DNA from: Yinghuangia seranimata
GTDB taxonomy: Bacteria > Actinomycetota > Actinomycetes > Streptomycetales > Streptomycetaceae
Direction of reading: 5' to 3'
DNA length: 64,000 nucleotides
Assembly (NCBI RefSeq): GCF_029953285.1
Contig: NZ_JASAOI010000019.1
Span: 124,001 to 188,000 of the forward strand
In this document: positions 16,360 through 25,407 of the stretch, in pieces
How positions within the stretch are numbered: the first letter of the stretch is position 1
Layout of the letters: each line of letters starts with the position of its first letter
Translations under genes and position numbers: made by a program
The notes under the pieces: model-generated
The model's database searches: none
What the model saw: only the letters and a program-made list of their open reading frames with translations
What the model was told of the DNA's origin: nothing

Positions 16360-17791
16360 AGCTGTTCAATGCCTGATTCAGTAGGTGTCGGATGGCATCA
16401 ATCGTCCGCGCCGCCTCGCGCTGTTTGTGGCGATAATCGGCAAGCAGCTCCGCAAGGCTTTCGTTCTTGCCCAGAGTGGCATTCGGGTTCTTTACGTCAA
16501 GATTAAAATTGCGTTCACGGATTTCGTCGACACTAACATGCCACGATCTCTCCGACTCGCTGCGCGCCCCCCACCATGCGCGTTCCGCGTCAAACTCCTC
16601 GGACTGCATGGGTTTGCCCTTGTTGTAGCTCTTTAGACCCTCGGGAAGAGGGTGTTCATAGAACCAAACTTCCTTCGTGGGCTCACCCTTGCTGAAGAAG
16701 AGTAGGTTAGTGGCAATGTTCGTATATGGAGCGAAGGCGCTGCTTGGCACGCGAACGACGGTATGTAGATTGCATTCCTCGAGCAATTGCTGCTTGATGC
16801 GAGTCTTAACACCCTCGCCGAACAGCGTTCCGTGGGGAAGGACGAGGCCTGCGCGCCCTCCCGGCTTGAGCAGCCGCATGATAAGGACAAGAAAGAGATC
16901 AGCCGTCTCGCGAGTACGAAATTTCTGTGGGAAGTTCTGCTCGACCCCTGGCTCCTCGACGCCACCGAAAGGCGGGTTGGTGACGATCACGTCTACGCGG
17001 TCGGCCGGACCATAGTCACGGAGCGGGCGGGTCAGGGTATTGGCGCGGCGAATGGCGGTCGGCGCGTCGATGCCATGCAGGATCATGTTGGTGAGGCAGA
17101 GCAGGTGCGGCAGCTGCTTCTTCTCGATGCCCCGCAACGAGGCCTGCAGGAGCGCTTCGTCGTCGGGCGTCTTCACCTGACTCCGCAGATGGTCGATGGT
17201 GTTGGCAAGGAAGCCGCCGGTGCCGCAGGCCGGGTCCAACACCACCTCCCCGAGCCGGGGATTCACCATCTCCACGATGAACTGCGTCAGCGCCCTCGGC
17301 GTGTAGTACTCACCGGCGTTGCCAGCGCTCTGGAGGTCCTTGAGCAGCTTCTCGTAGAGGTCGTTGAACTGGTGCCGGTCGGCCCGGACAGTGAAGTCGA
17401 TCGAGTTGATCTTGTTGATCACCTGGCGCAGCAGCGTGCCGCTCTTCATGTAGTTGTACGAGTCCTCGAACGCCTCGCGCACGATCAGAGTCCGCGGGTT
17501 GCTGTCGCCACTCAGCTTGCGCAGCGCTGGGAAGAGGTCGTTGTTGACGAAGTCGTTGAGGTCATCACCGGTCAGGCCTTCTTCGTCGCCCGCCCAGGCC
17601 CGCCACTGGTACTGCGCTGGGATCGCAGGAGTGTAGCCGTCGGTCATCAGCTCCAGCTCCTGCTCGGTGTCGTCCAGGATCTTGAGGAAGATCATCCAGA
17701 CGAGCTGGCTGAGCCGCTGCGCATCGCCGTCCACACCCTGGTCTTGCCGCATGACGTCTTGGATGGACTTGATGAGCGTGGACGAAATCAC
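16349..17791 (-). CDS. hsdM: Type I restriction-modification DNA methyltransferase subunit
   Basis: 480 residues, normal for HsdM. The N-terminal HsdM_N helices (to about 140) lead into EYYTPRAL (161-168), the SAM-binding motif DPACGTGGF (186-194) and the catalytic NPPF (272-275) of gamma-class N6-adenine methyltransferases. With HsdS it methylates adenines in a bipartite target. The ATG at 17791 overlaps the hsdR stop as ATGA, so R, M and S are made from one transcript. All active-site motifs are intact, so methylation should work if HsdS does. Confidence 0.95.
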   Translation of the reverse strand: MISSTLIKSIQDVMRQDQGVDGDAQRLSQLVWMIFLKILDDTEQELELMTDGYTPAIPAQYQWRAWAGDEEGLTGDDLNDFVNNDLFPALRKLSGDSNPRTLIVREAFEDSYNYMKSGTLLRQVINKINSIDFTVRADRHQFNDLYEKLLKDLQSAGNAGEYYTPRALTQFIVEMVNPRLGEVVLDPACGTGGFLANTIDHLRSQVKTPDDEALLQASLRGIEKKQLPHLLCLTNMILHGIDAPTAIRRANTLTRPLRDYGPADRVDVIVTNPPFGGVEEPGVEQNFPQKFRTRETADLFLVLIMRLLKPGGRAGLVLPHGTLFGEGVKTRIKQQLLEECNLHTVVRVPSSAFAPYTNIATNLLFFSKGEPTKEVWFYEHPLPEGLKSYNKGKPMQSEEFDAERAWWGARSESERSWHVSVDEIRERNFNLDVKNPNATLGKNESLAELLADYRHKQREAARTIDAIRHLLNQALNSYGS

Positions 17792-20241
17792 TGCGCCTCC
17801 TGGTACAACTGCTCCTCAAGGTCATGCACGGCCTTGAAATAGGTCTCGCGGGTTCCGAAGGCTCGTATGAGCTCCACGGGGCCGCCCATCGAACGGAAAG
17901 GCTCCACCCGCAACACCCCGATGTCCTCCAACGAACGCACGCCGGACTCGACGTATTTTTCGAGCAGTGCCTCCAACACGGCGCGCATCTGGCCCTGGTA
18001 CTTGCCAAGGTAGCCGTTCGCGCGGACTGCTTCGGCCCGCTGCCGTCGCTCGATCGGCTGACGTTCATAGGCAATATGTAGGGCCATGTCGAATGGGTCA
18101 AGCGCTAGGCCTGACTGCTCCACCAGGTCCTCCAGCGGTATGCCGGCGTCCACCAGCTCGTCGAGTAGAGCCGTTCGCTGATCCCCAGCCGACCAGGCGC
18201 TCACGAAGGCCTCCGCGGTCGGGTACCGCTCCAGCAGGCGGCTGCGGACGAACTCCTTGAGGCTGGAGGTGAGGGGTTTACCGTCAGTCCCGAGCATCTG
18301 CACCTGTTCGCCGATGATCGTCACCGCCTGGCCGCTGACCACGATCCGCTTGCGACGGACGTTGCGCGCTCCGGGCCGTTCGACCCACTGCTCCGGGCCT
18401 TCGTTGTCCTCGCCTTCGCCCACGGTCTCGTCGACGTCGTCCAGCCCTTCGACGGCATCCTTCATGTCGCCGTCGGGCGGCAGCTCGTAGACCTTGACCG
18501 GGTCGCCGTCGAAGCCCTCGTCGGCAAACAGCTTGGTGACGTTCTTAAAGTCCATGATCACGAAGAACCACTTGTCGTAGTCCGTCCGTACCCGGGTACC
18601 GCGGCCGATCATCTGCTTGAAGTCGGTCATGCTCTCGACTCGGTTGTTGAGCACGATGAGCTTGCAGGTCTGGGCGTCCACGCCGGTCGCCAGCAGCTTG
18701 CTGGTGGTGGCGATCACGGGGTAGGGCATCTCAGGATCAATGAAGTTGTCGAGTTCCTGCTTGCCCTGCTGGTCGTCGCCGGTGATCTGCATGACGTAGC
18801 GCGAGTCCTTACGGACCTCATCGGCGTTGAGGTTGGCCAATATCCGGCGCATGCGGTTGGCGTGCGGGATGTCCTGGCAGAAGACGATCACCTTGCCGTA
18901 GCGATCCGTGCTCTTCAGGTACTCGGTGATCCGCTCGGCAACCCGCTTGTCGCGCTCCGGGAAGACGATCGAGTCATCGATGTCCTCGCCGGTGTAGTGC
19001 CGGTCGGGGATCAAGTTGCCTGCGTCGTCACGCTGCCCCTCCTCAGGGCGCCAGCCGAAGGTGTCGACGTCAAGCGCCGTGCGGATGACCTTGTACGGGG
19101 CCAGGAAGCCGTCGTCGATGCCCTGCTTCAGGGAGTAGGTGTAGAGCGGGTCGCCGAAGTAGTCGATGTTGCTGACTGTCTTCGTCTCCTTGGGCGTGGC
19201 CGTCATGCCGAGCTGGATGGCCGAGTCGAAGTGCTCCAGGATGCCGCGCCAGGCGCTGTCCTCCCGGGCGCTGCCCCGGTGGCACTCGTCGACGATGATC
19301 AGGTCGAAGAAGTCGGGGGAGAACTGCTTGTAGACGTTGTCGATCTCCTCGGTACCGGTCACCGCCTGGTATAGGGAGAGGTACAGCTCGAAGCTCTTGT
19401 CAACGACCTTGCTGCCCGCGCGGTCCGGGTCGTCGGCGGTCGCCACCTTGGAGATGGTGCCGCGCGAAGCACTGAGCTTGGCCATGCGCCCCTTGAACAT
19501 GGCGAAGTCGTTCATCATGGTCTGGTCGATCAGGATGTTGCGGTCGGCCAGGAAAAGTACGCGGGCCTGGCCCTTGTCCTGGTTGATCGTCCGGAAGGAC
19601 TCCATGAACCGCCAGATAATCTGCGCGGCGGTGTATGTCTTACCCGTCCCCGTGGCCATGACCAGCAACAGCCGACGCTGCCCCTTGGCGATCGCTTCGA
19701 GCGTCCGGTTGATCGCGATGCGTTGGTAGTAGCGCGGCCGGCGTCCCGACCCGTCGTCATGGAACTGACCTGCGATCACCGGCTCGTCAGCGTCCTCGAT
19801 GCCCTTCCACTGCTTGTACAGCTGGTAGAGGGCTTCGGGAGAGGGGAACTGCTCCAGCGGGATCTCGACCTCGATCTCTGGCCGGATGCCGGTGCGGTCG
19901 TGCCACACGAACGAGTCACCATTGCTGGTGAAGACCGAGGGTACGTCGAGCTGCTCGGCGTACTCGATTGCTTGTTGCATCCCGTCGCCCGGCTCGTGGT
20001 TGTTGTCCTTGGCCTCGACCACGGCGATCGGGAGGTTGGGACGCCACTCAAGCAGATAGTCGACCTTCTTGGGCTTCTTGCGCACACCCTTCTTGCCGAC
20101 CACCTGGATGCGTCCAGCTGAGAAGTAGTAGTACTCCTCGCGGAGCGACGTCAGGGGCCAGCCGGCGGCACTCAGGGCGGGCGTGATGTACCGGGTACGG
20201 ATCTCCGTCTCGGTCAGCTGGGACTTGCCTGAATCGCTCAC
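17788..20241 (-). CDS. hsdR: Type I restriction-modification endonuclease/translocase subunit (EcoEI-like)
   Basis: About 817 residues from the GTG at 20241. The nuclease domain has Asp in KKVDYLLEW and the EAK of AVVEAKDN. The motor has Walker A MATGTGKT, DECHR, MTATPKE and a GRGTR motif VI, followed by the helical C-terminal region that binds the methylase. The length is typical of EcoEI-type R subunits. An earlier GTG at 20283 is possible, but a TACAAT -10 element lies 6 nt before the 20241 GTG, which fits a leaderless mRNA starting there, and the resulting N-terminus matches the family. First gene of the hsdRMS operon; only IS debris lies upstream. Confidence 0.93.
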   Translation of the reverse strand: MSDSGKSQLTETEIRTRYITPALSAAGWPLTSLREEYYYFSAGRIQVVGKKGVRKKPKKVDYLLEWRPNLPIAVVEAKDNNHEPGDGMQQAIEYAEQLDVPSVFTSNGDSFVWHDRTGIRPEIEVEIPLEQFPSPEALYQLYKQWKGIEDADEPVIAGQFHDDGSGRRPRYYQRIAINRTLEAIAKGQRRLLLVMATGTGKTYTAAQIIWRFMESFRTINQDKGQARVLFLADRNILIDQTMMNDFAMFKGRMAKLSASRGTISKVATADDPDRAGSKVVDKSFELYLSLYQAVTGTEEIDNVYKQFSPDFFDLIIVDECHRGSAREDSAWRGILEHFDSAIQLGMTATPKETKTVSNIDYFGDPLYTYSLKQGIDDGFLAPYKVIRTALDVDTFGWRPEEGQRDDAGNLIPDRHYTGEDIDDSIVFPERDKRVAERITEYLKSTDRYGKVIVFCQDIPHANRMRRILANLNADEVRKDSRYVMQITGDDQQGKQELDNFIDPEMPYPVIATTSKLLATGVDAQTCKLIVLNNRVESMTDFKQMIGRGTRVRTDYDKWFFVIMDFKNVTKLFADEGFDGDPVKVYELPPDGDMKDAVEGLDDVDETVGEGEDNEGPEQWVERPGARNVRRKRIVVSGQAVTIIGEQVQMLGTDGKPLTSSLKEFVRSRLLERYPTAEAFVSAWSAGDQRTALLDELVDAGIPLEDLVEQSGLALDPFDMALHIAYERQPIERRQRAEAVRANGYLGKYQGQMRAVLEALLEKYVESGVRSLEDIGVLRVEPFRSMGGPVELIRAFGTRETYFKAVHDLEEQLYQEAQ

Positions 20242-20247
20242 GGGGGA

Positions 20248-20274
20248 ATTGTAAGGACCACCACTGACAGTCAC
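20248..20274 (-). promoter_or_regulatory. Candidate leaderless promoter of hsdR
   Basis: On the minus strand a TACAAT -10 hexamer (20253-20248) ends 6 nt before the GTG at 20241. A GTGACT -35-like hexamer (20274-20269) lies 15 nt further upstream, a slightly short spacer. Transcription would begin at or next to the start codon. No Shine-Dalgarno precedes that GTG, which fits leaderless translation. Confidence 0.45.
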
Positions 20275-20356
20275 GAGGTACACGACTCCCCCGAGTAGCG
20301 ATTGACAAGCGGGCCGTCGGTTACCCTGTGGGTGCCGAAAACCTCATCCGCGCAGG

Positions 20357-20700
20357 TCAGGCCACATGTCGGTATTCGTGGATGGTGCCGCCGAGTCGGT
20401 CGTTCCGGCGTATCCGCAGCCGCGCCAGTTCGTCGGGATCGGTGATCGGCTCGGGCAGTGCGCGTAGCGGCGCAGCCTGCTGAAGTGTGCGGTGCGGCCG
20501 GTGCTGGTTGTAGTGCTGTTCGAACTGGCGTAGTGCGTGGAGCAGGTGGCGTTGGTTCCAGATCAGGGTGCGGTCGAGGAGTTCGTGGCGGCAGGTGCGG
20601 ACCCAGCGCTCCATGACGGCGTTCATCCGGGGTGTGCGCACGGCGGTCAGGACGGTGCGGATGCCGGCGTCGGCGAGGATCTCATCGAAAAGCGCACCCA
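20357..20700 (-). pseudogene. 3' fragment of the same transposase (IS copy 2)
   Basis: The frame encodes the last part of the copy 1 transposase: ALFDEILADAGIRTV, NAVMERWVRTCRHELLDRT and the GGTIHEYRHVA end. Similarity breaks near 20700, just upstream of the third acidic motif region, and unrelated sequence follows. The first two catalytic Asp residues are missing, so it is inactive. The outer end matches copy 1 from 20323 (ACCCTGTGGGTGCCGAAAAC). It has the same orientation as copy 1; together they bracket hsdRMS. Confidence 0.85.
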
Positions 20701-20929
20701 CCTTAGGCGTGGACATGCGGGAACGCCTGCCGACGCGCATGGCCGGCGCGGCGTGCGCCCGTGCCAAGATTCGCCGCTGTCGAATCTTCAAGTTCAACTT
20801 GGCGTGCTCCTACCGCGTCCGCGAGGACACACCCGGGCTGGAGGTCCTCGCTGATCCGGCGGCCACCGCCACGCCGCGCAAACGCCCCACGACCCTGCCC
20901 CCGCTCCGACCGGCTCGCCGTACGCTGTA

Positions 20930-21010
20930 GGGGCCGACAATTCCGTCCGTGCAGGTCAAGCGGCATGTGAGTGATGGTGCAGCCGGGTCGGTGGTGTCTG
21001 CGGTTGTCCG
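20930..21010. repeat. Diverged third IS-end remnant
   Basis: The stretch beginning GGCCGACAATTCCGTCCG, followed by CAGGTCAAGCGGCATGT and then GTGCAGCCGGGTCGGT, lines up in order with the IS ends at 13815-13900 and 20328-20400, with many substitutions. It is too decayed to encode protein. It shows that a related but older element was here too. Confidence 0.6.
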
Positions 21011-21727
21011 TCCCCGGCATCGCGGCCGCGGCCGCGGCCGTCGACGATCACGACGCCCTGGCGGCTGAGATCCCGCAGCGCCTACCTCGCGCGCGAACGA
21101 CACGGAAGCCGGCTCGTCGCTGGCGTCGGGAGCAAGTTGACCGCGACGCGCGGGTCGATCACTTGGCCTTGTACGCACCACACCCCCGCCCTACCACTGC
21201 CAGAGCGGGGGAATTCGCTCCAGTACGCCACCCTTTCGATTGATAGACGCGGGGTTGCGGAGGGCTAACCTGAAGTCACGAGAAATCGTAGGTGACTGTG
21301 GGAGCTGCGCCCGGACCGACATAGAGTCGGTTGCCCCCGGCCATACCGGAGATGACGGACAACTCGGGCCTGGGACTCGACCCTGAGGAGGGTCGAGTTC
21401 TTCGTTTTCCCGGCGCATGACGACGTATCGGAGTGTGGGTGGAACCCTCCGGCGTTTGCGGTGTGCGTGGCTCGGGTGTCGTTTTCGGTCCGCGAATCCT
21501 CCGTATAGGAGTGAACGGTCTCTCTGCCGCGGTCCGGTCATGTGTCCGTGGCGGCCCGACGCGTCGTTCCGGTCATCGTGTTCGGGCTCCGAACCGGGCG
21601 GCGTGGGCGACGACTTGACCGGGGTGCGGTGGAGAGCGTCCATCGACGTCGTCCGGCCCCGGAACCGCACACGCGACTGCCGTGCGGGGATGGGGCGACC
21701 CCGACACGCAGGGAGGAACCAGCCCCG
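21011..21727. other. 717-nt region without a gene, before the integrase
   Basis: No open frame has a recognised family or a good start. The region holds one clear hairpin terminator (separate entry) and, at its right end, the integrase leader with a GGGAGGAA ribosome-binding site (about 21716-21723). Given its place between IS debris and the integrase, it may carry recombination-directionality or promoter sequences, but nothing specific is seen. Confidence 0.5.
21375..21408 (+). terminator. Hairpin terminator with T-rich tail
   Basis: ACTCGACCCT (21375-21384), loop GAGG, AGGGTCGAGT (21389-21398), then a T-rich run (TCTTCGTTTT). This is a perfect 10-bp stem typical of intrinsic terminators. 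No intact plus-strand gene lies directly upstream, so it may be left from a deleted gene or insulate the integrase from upstream transcription. Confidence 0.65.
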
Positions 21728-23212
21728 ATGGCCTGGTCCGAGAAACACGGACGCACCTGGCGGGTGCGCTACCCCGCCGGCGACGGCACCCTCGCCTCGG
21801 AGAGCGGCTTCGCCGACCGCGACGCCGCCGAGGAACGCGTCACCCAACTCAACGCCCACCCCACCGCTTCCGGTACCGCCGGTTCCAACACGGAACCCAC
21901 GGCCGACCCCGTCCCGGCACCACCCGCACAGCCCCACACTACGCCCACAGCGGGGCGAGCCGACACGCCAGCCGAGCACGCCCCGGCCCCCGCGATCGGG
22001 GAACCCGCCGGTGAAGCGGCCCACAGCGGCACGGTGTTCGGTGACTGGGTCGCCGTGTGGCGGACCACGCTGGACGTCGGCGAGGAGACCCGCGGCATGT
22101 ACGAGAGCCTGCTGCGCAACCACCTCCTGCCGCGGTGGGGTGAGCTCGAGCTCGCGGGCATCACCCGTTCCGCGGTCCGCGCGTGGAAGATCTCCCTCGA
22201 TGTGCGATATGCCCCGGCGACGGTCGCGCATATCGGCAAGCTGTTGTCGATGATCCTCACGGACGCCGTCGACGAAGGACTCATTGGCGCCAACCCCGCC
22301 TCGGCGCGGCGCCGGGGGCGTCGGCCGCGGGTGCGAAGGGCCGGGCCAGTGTGGGCCGAACCGGGGGAGGTCCTCGCCATCGCCGAACGGATCCGGGAAC
22401 TCGCCGGGTCCAATGCGTATGTGATGGTGCTGACCGCCGCGTACACCGGGATGCGATGGGGTGAGACCACCGGACTGCGGTGGACCGCCATCGACACGGC
22501 CCGCGAGGTTGTCACCGTCCAGCCCGAGGGGTCGCTGCACGAGATCGGCGGCCGGGTCTTCCTCGGCCCCCCGAAGACCGCGGAATCCGCACGCGAGATC
22601 CCCATCCCGCCATTCCTCGCCGCATTGTTGGCGGCCGAACGGCAGCACGCGGCACGCGGGTTGAAGACCACCCATCCGGACGGCACCGAACGCATCGTGG
22701 ACGGGGCGGTGTTCACCAGCCCCGACGGCGGGTGGTGGCGCCGGTCCACGTTCTCGCGGCGGTACTGGCGGCCAGCCGTCAACGGCGACCCGCGCCGCGG
22801 GTGGGGGCCGGTCAAGCCCGGGCTGACGTTCCACGGGCTGCGGCACTCGCACAACACCTGGATGATCGACGAGGGATGCGACGACGTGGTGCGCGCGCGG
22901 CGCCTCGGGCACCACGTCCCCGACAAGATCCAGGACGTCTACGGCCACGTCGCCGACCGCGTCAACCGACGCCTCGTCAAAGCCCTCGAAAAGCGCTGGC
23001 GGAAAACCTGGTCCCGGGCACACCCCGGCGACCCTGTTCCCTGGGCAACCGCCGCGCCGGGCACCATTCCGAAGATGAAGAACAAGAAGAAGAAAGCACC
23101 GGTGAAAACCGCAGCCGGGGAAAACTGCGGAATCCCGGCCCGGACCGACGACCCCCGCGCGGAGTCGCCAAGGGGTCGGGAGAGGCGTCAGCGCAGGTCG
23201 AAGGCAGCTTGA
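21728..23212 (+). CDS. int: Tyrosine site-specific integrase next to tRNA-Pro
   Basis: 494 residues. An N-terminal Arm-like segment (MAWSEKHGRTWRVRYPAGDG), a Pro/Ala-rich linker (about 40-95), a SAM-like core-binding domain (FGDWVAVWRTTLDVGEETRG onward) and the catalytic domain: Arg in TGMRWGET, HGLRHSHNTW (H-x-x-R), LGHH, and Tyr in IQDVYGH. The C-terminus is a Lys-rich tail. It is the type of integrase used by actinomycete integrative elements. The ATG has GGAGGAA about 10 nt upstream. It reads toward the 3' end of the tRNA-Pro gene 100 nt away, the usual layout at one edge of an integrated element, and marks the island border. Confidence 0.93.
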   Translation: MAWSEKHGRTWRVRYPAGDGTLASESGFADRDAAEERVTQLNAHPTASGTAGSNTEPTADPVPAPPAQPHTTPTAGRADTPAEHAPAPAIGEPAGEAAHSGTVFGDWVAVWRTTLDVGEETRGMYESLLRNHLLPRWGELELAGITRSAVRAWKISLDVRYAPATVAHIGKLLSMILTDAVDEGLIGANPASARRRGRRPRVRRAGPVWAEPGEVLAIAERIRELAGSNAYVMVLTAAYTGMRWGETTGLRWTAIDTAREVVTVQPEGSLHEIGGRVFLGPPKTAESAREIPIPPFLAALLAAERQHAARGLKTTHPDGTERIVDGAVFTSPDGGWWRRSTFSRRYWRPAVNGDPRRGWGPVKPGLTFHGLRHSHNTWMIDEGCDDVVRARRLGHHVPDKIQDVYGHVADRVNRRLVKALEKRWRKTWSRAHPGDPVPWATAAPGTIPKMKNKKKKAPVKTAAGENCGIPARTDDPRAESPRGRERRQRRSKAA

Positions 23213-23262
23213 CATCGCGGTGGGAGCGGGGATCGCTCCCAAGCGGCTCCCACAACGCAGAC

Positions 23263-23295
23263 AGGCCCATGATCACCAAAAGTGATCATGGGCCT
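23263..23295 (-). terminator. Hairpin between integrase and tRNA-Pro
   Basis: Perfect 14-bp inverted repeat AGGCCCATGATCAC / GTGATCATGGGCCT with a 5-nt loop, 18 nt past the 3' end of the tRNA. It fits termination of the tRNA transcript. It is symmetrical, so it can also stop the integrase transcript coming from the other side. No long T-run follows. Confidence 0.7.
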
Positions 23296-23312
23296 GACCT
23301 GCATAAGCACCG

Positions 23313-23386
<74 letters not shown>

Positions 23387-23484
23387 GTACTGACTGCTCG
23401 GCTGGCCGAGCACGGAAACCATACCGCACTTGGGGGGTGGCTTCGCCACTTGGTTGTTGTGGGGGGCGAGGGGTCGGGGGTGGG

Positions 23485-25407
23485 TCAGTCGACCTCGGCG
23501 GGGGCTGCGGCGAACTGGGATTCGTAGAGGCGGGCGTAGGCGCCGGCGGCGGCGAGGAGGGTGGTGTGGGTGCCCTGCTCGACGATGGCGCCGTTCTCCA
23601 TCACGAGGATGGTGTCCGCGTCGCGGATGGTGGAGAGGCGGTGGGCGATCACGAAGGCGGTGCGGCCGTCGCGGAGGCGGGCCATCGCGCGTTGGATGAG
23701 GACTTCGGTGCGGGTGTCGACGGAGCTGGTGGCCTCGTCGAGGACGAGGATGGTCGGCTCGGCGAGGAAGGCCCGGGCGATGGTGATCAGCTGCTTCTCG
23801 CCGGCGCTGATGCCGGTGCCCTCGTCGTCGACGACGGTGTCGTAGCCGTCGGGGAGGGTCCGGATGAAGCGGTCGGCGTGGGCGGCCTTGGCGGCGGCGC
23901 AGATCTCGTCGCGGGTGGCGCCGGTGGCGCCGTAGGCGATGTTGTCGGCGATGGTTCCGCCGAAGAGCCAGGTGTCCTGGAGGACCATGCCGACGGCGGA
24001 GCGGAGTTCCTCGCGGGACATGGCGGCGGTGTCGACGCCGTCGAGGGTGATGCGGCCGCCGGTGACCTCGTAGAACCGCATCAGGAGGTTGACCAGGGTG
24101 GTCTTGCCTGCGCCGGTGGGGCCGACGATGGCCACGGTCTCGCCCGGGGCGACGGTCAGGGAGAGGTCGGTGATGAGGGGCTTGTCGGGGGTGTAGGAGA
24201 AGGCGACGTTCTCGAAGGAGACGCGGCCGAGCAGGGAGGACGGGCGGGCCGGCGGGTTCGGGTCCGGGGCCTGTTCGGGGGCGTCGAGGAGCTCGAAGAC
24301 GCGTTCGGCGGACGCGACGCCCGACTGGATCAGGTTGGACATGCTCGCGGCCTGCGTCAGCGGCTGGCTGAACTGCCGTGAGTACTGGACGAAGGCCTGG
24401 ACGTCGCCGATGGAGAGGGTGCCGGAGGAGACCCGGAGACCGCCGATGACGGCGACCAGGACGTAGTTGAGGTTGCCGATGAACATCATCGCCGGCTGCA
24501 TGAGCCCCGAGGCGAACTGCGCCTTGAAGGAGGCCGCGTACAGCCGGTCGTTCTCGGCGCGGAACGTCTCGGCGGACTCCGCCTGACGGCCGAACACCTT
24601 CACCAGCGCGTGCCCGGTGTACATCTCCTCGATGTGCGCGTTCAGCTTGCCGGTGCTGCGCCACTGGGCGATGAACTGCGGCTGCGCGGTCTTGCCGATG
24701 CGCGCCGCGACGATCACGGAGACCGGCACGGTGACGAGCGCCACGAGGGCGAGCAGCCACGAGATCCAGAACATCATCCCGAGGACGCCGACGATCGTGA
24801 GCAGCGAGAACAGCAGCTGGCTCATGGTCTGCTGCAGCGTCTGGCCGAGGTTGTCGATGTCGTTGGTGACGCGGCTGAGCACCTCGCCGCGCGGCTGCTT
24901 GTCGAAGTACGACAGGGGCAGCCGCCCGATCTTCTCCTCGACGTCCGTGCGGAGCCGCTTGACGGCGCGCTGCAGGACGGCGTTGGCGACGCGCGACTGG
25001 ATGATGCTGAGCACGCCGGACAGCACGTAGACGGCGACCGCCCAGCCGAGGATGACGCCGACCTCGTCGAAGTCGACGCCGTTCGGCCCGAACGCGCCGC
25101 GGAAGATCTTGTCGGTGGCCTCGCCGAGGATTTTCGGACCCGTGACGGAGAGTGCCACCGCGAACACCGCGAGCACGAAGATCCCGTAGACGAGCGTCTT
25201 GTCCGGTTCGAGGAGCTTCAGCAAGCGGCGCGAGGACGCCTTGAAGTCGAGCGACTTCTCGGCGGGCTGCCCGCCCATGAACCGTCCCGGTCCGGCCATC
25301 GGCTGCGGCCCGCGGCGGGGCGCGGCCGGGGCGGCGGCGGGTTTCTCGGTGCTGACGGGAGCTCCGTCGGCGGGCGCGGGCGCGCCGTTGCGTTCGGCCG
25401 TGCTCAT
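23485..25407 (-). CDS. ABC exporter half-transporter with canonical ATPase site
   Basis: 640 residues. A Pro/Ala-rich cytosolic extension (about 1-50), six predicted membrane helices (about 65-350, e.g. LVYGIFVLAVFAVALSV), then an ATPase domain with Walker A GPTGAGKTT, the unusual signature ISAGEKQ in place of LSGGQ, Walker B ILVLDEATSSVD with the catalytic Glu, and the AHRLSTI switch His. It pairs with the neighbouring half-transporter to export a drug, lipid or peptide. The ATG at 25407 overlaps the partner's stop as ATGA. Confidence 0.93.
   Translation of the reverse strand: MSTAERNGAPAPADGAPVSTEKPAAAPAAPRRGPQPMAGPGRFMGGQPAEKSLDFKASSRRLLKLLEPDKTLVYGIFVLAVFAVALSVTGPKILGEATDKIFRGAFGPNGVDFDEVGVILGWAVAVYVLSGVLSIIQSRVANAVLQRAVKRLRTDVEEKIGRLPLSYFDKQPRGEVLSRVTNDIDNLGQTLQQTMSQLLFSLLTIVGVLGMMFWISWLLALVALVTVPVSVIVAARIGKTAQPQFIAQWRSTGKLNAHIEEMYTGHALVKVFGRQAESAETFRAENDRLYAASFKAQFASGLMQPAMMFIGNLNYVLVAVIGGLRVSSGTLSIGDVQAFVQYSRQFSQPLTQAASMSNLIQSGVASAERVFELLDAPEQAPDPNPPARPSSLLGRVSFENVAFSYTPDKPLITDLSLTVAPGETVAIVGPTGAGKTTLVNLLMRFYEVTGGRITLDGVDTAAMSREELRSAVGMVLQDTWLFGGTIADNIAYGATGATRDEICAAAKAAHADRFIRTLPDGYDTVVDDEGTGISAGEKQLITIARAFLAEPTILVLDEATSSVDTRTEVLIQRAMARLRDGRTAFVIAHRLSTIRDADTILVMENGAIVEQGTHTTLLAAAGAYARLYESQFAAAPAEVD

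Noticed and set aside
20568-20930. 120-residue plus-strand frame ending in an Arg/Pro-rich tail
   Set aside because: Its first half is antisense to the transposase fragment and its second half has no family features. It crosses the break point of the IS copy, so it is a by-product of the rearrangement.
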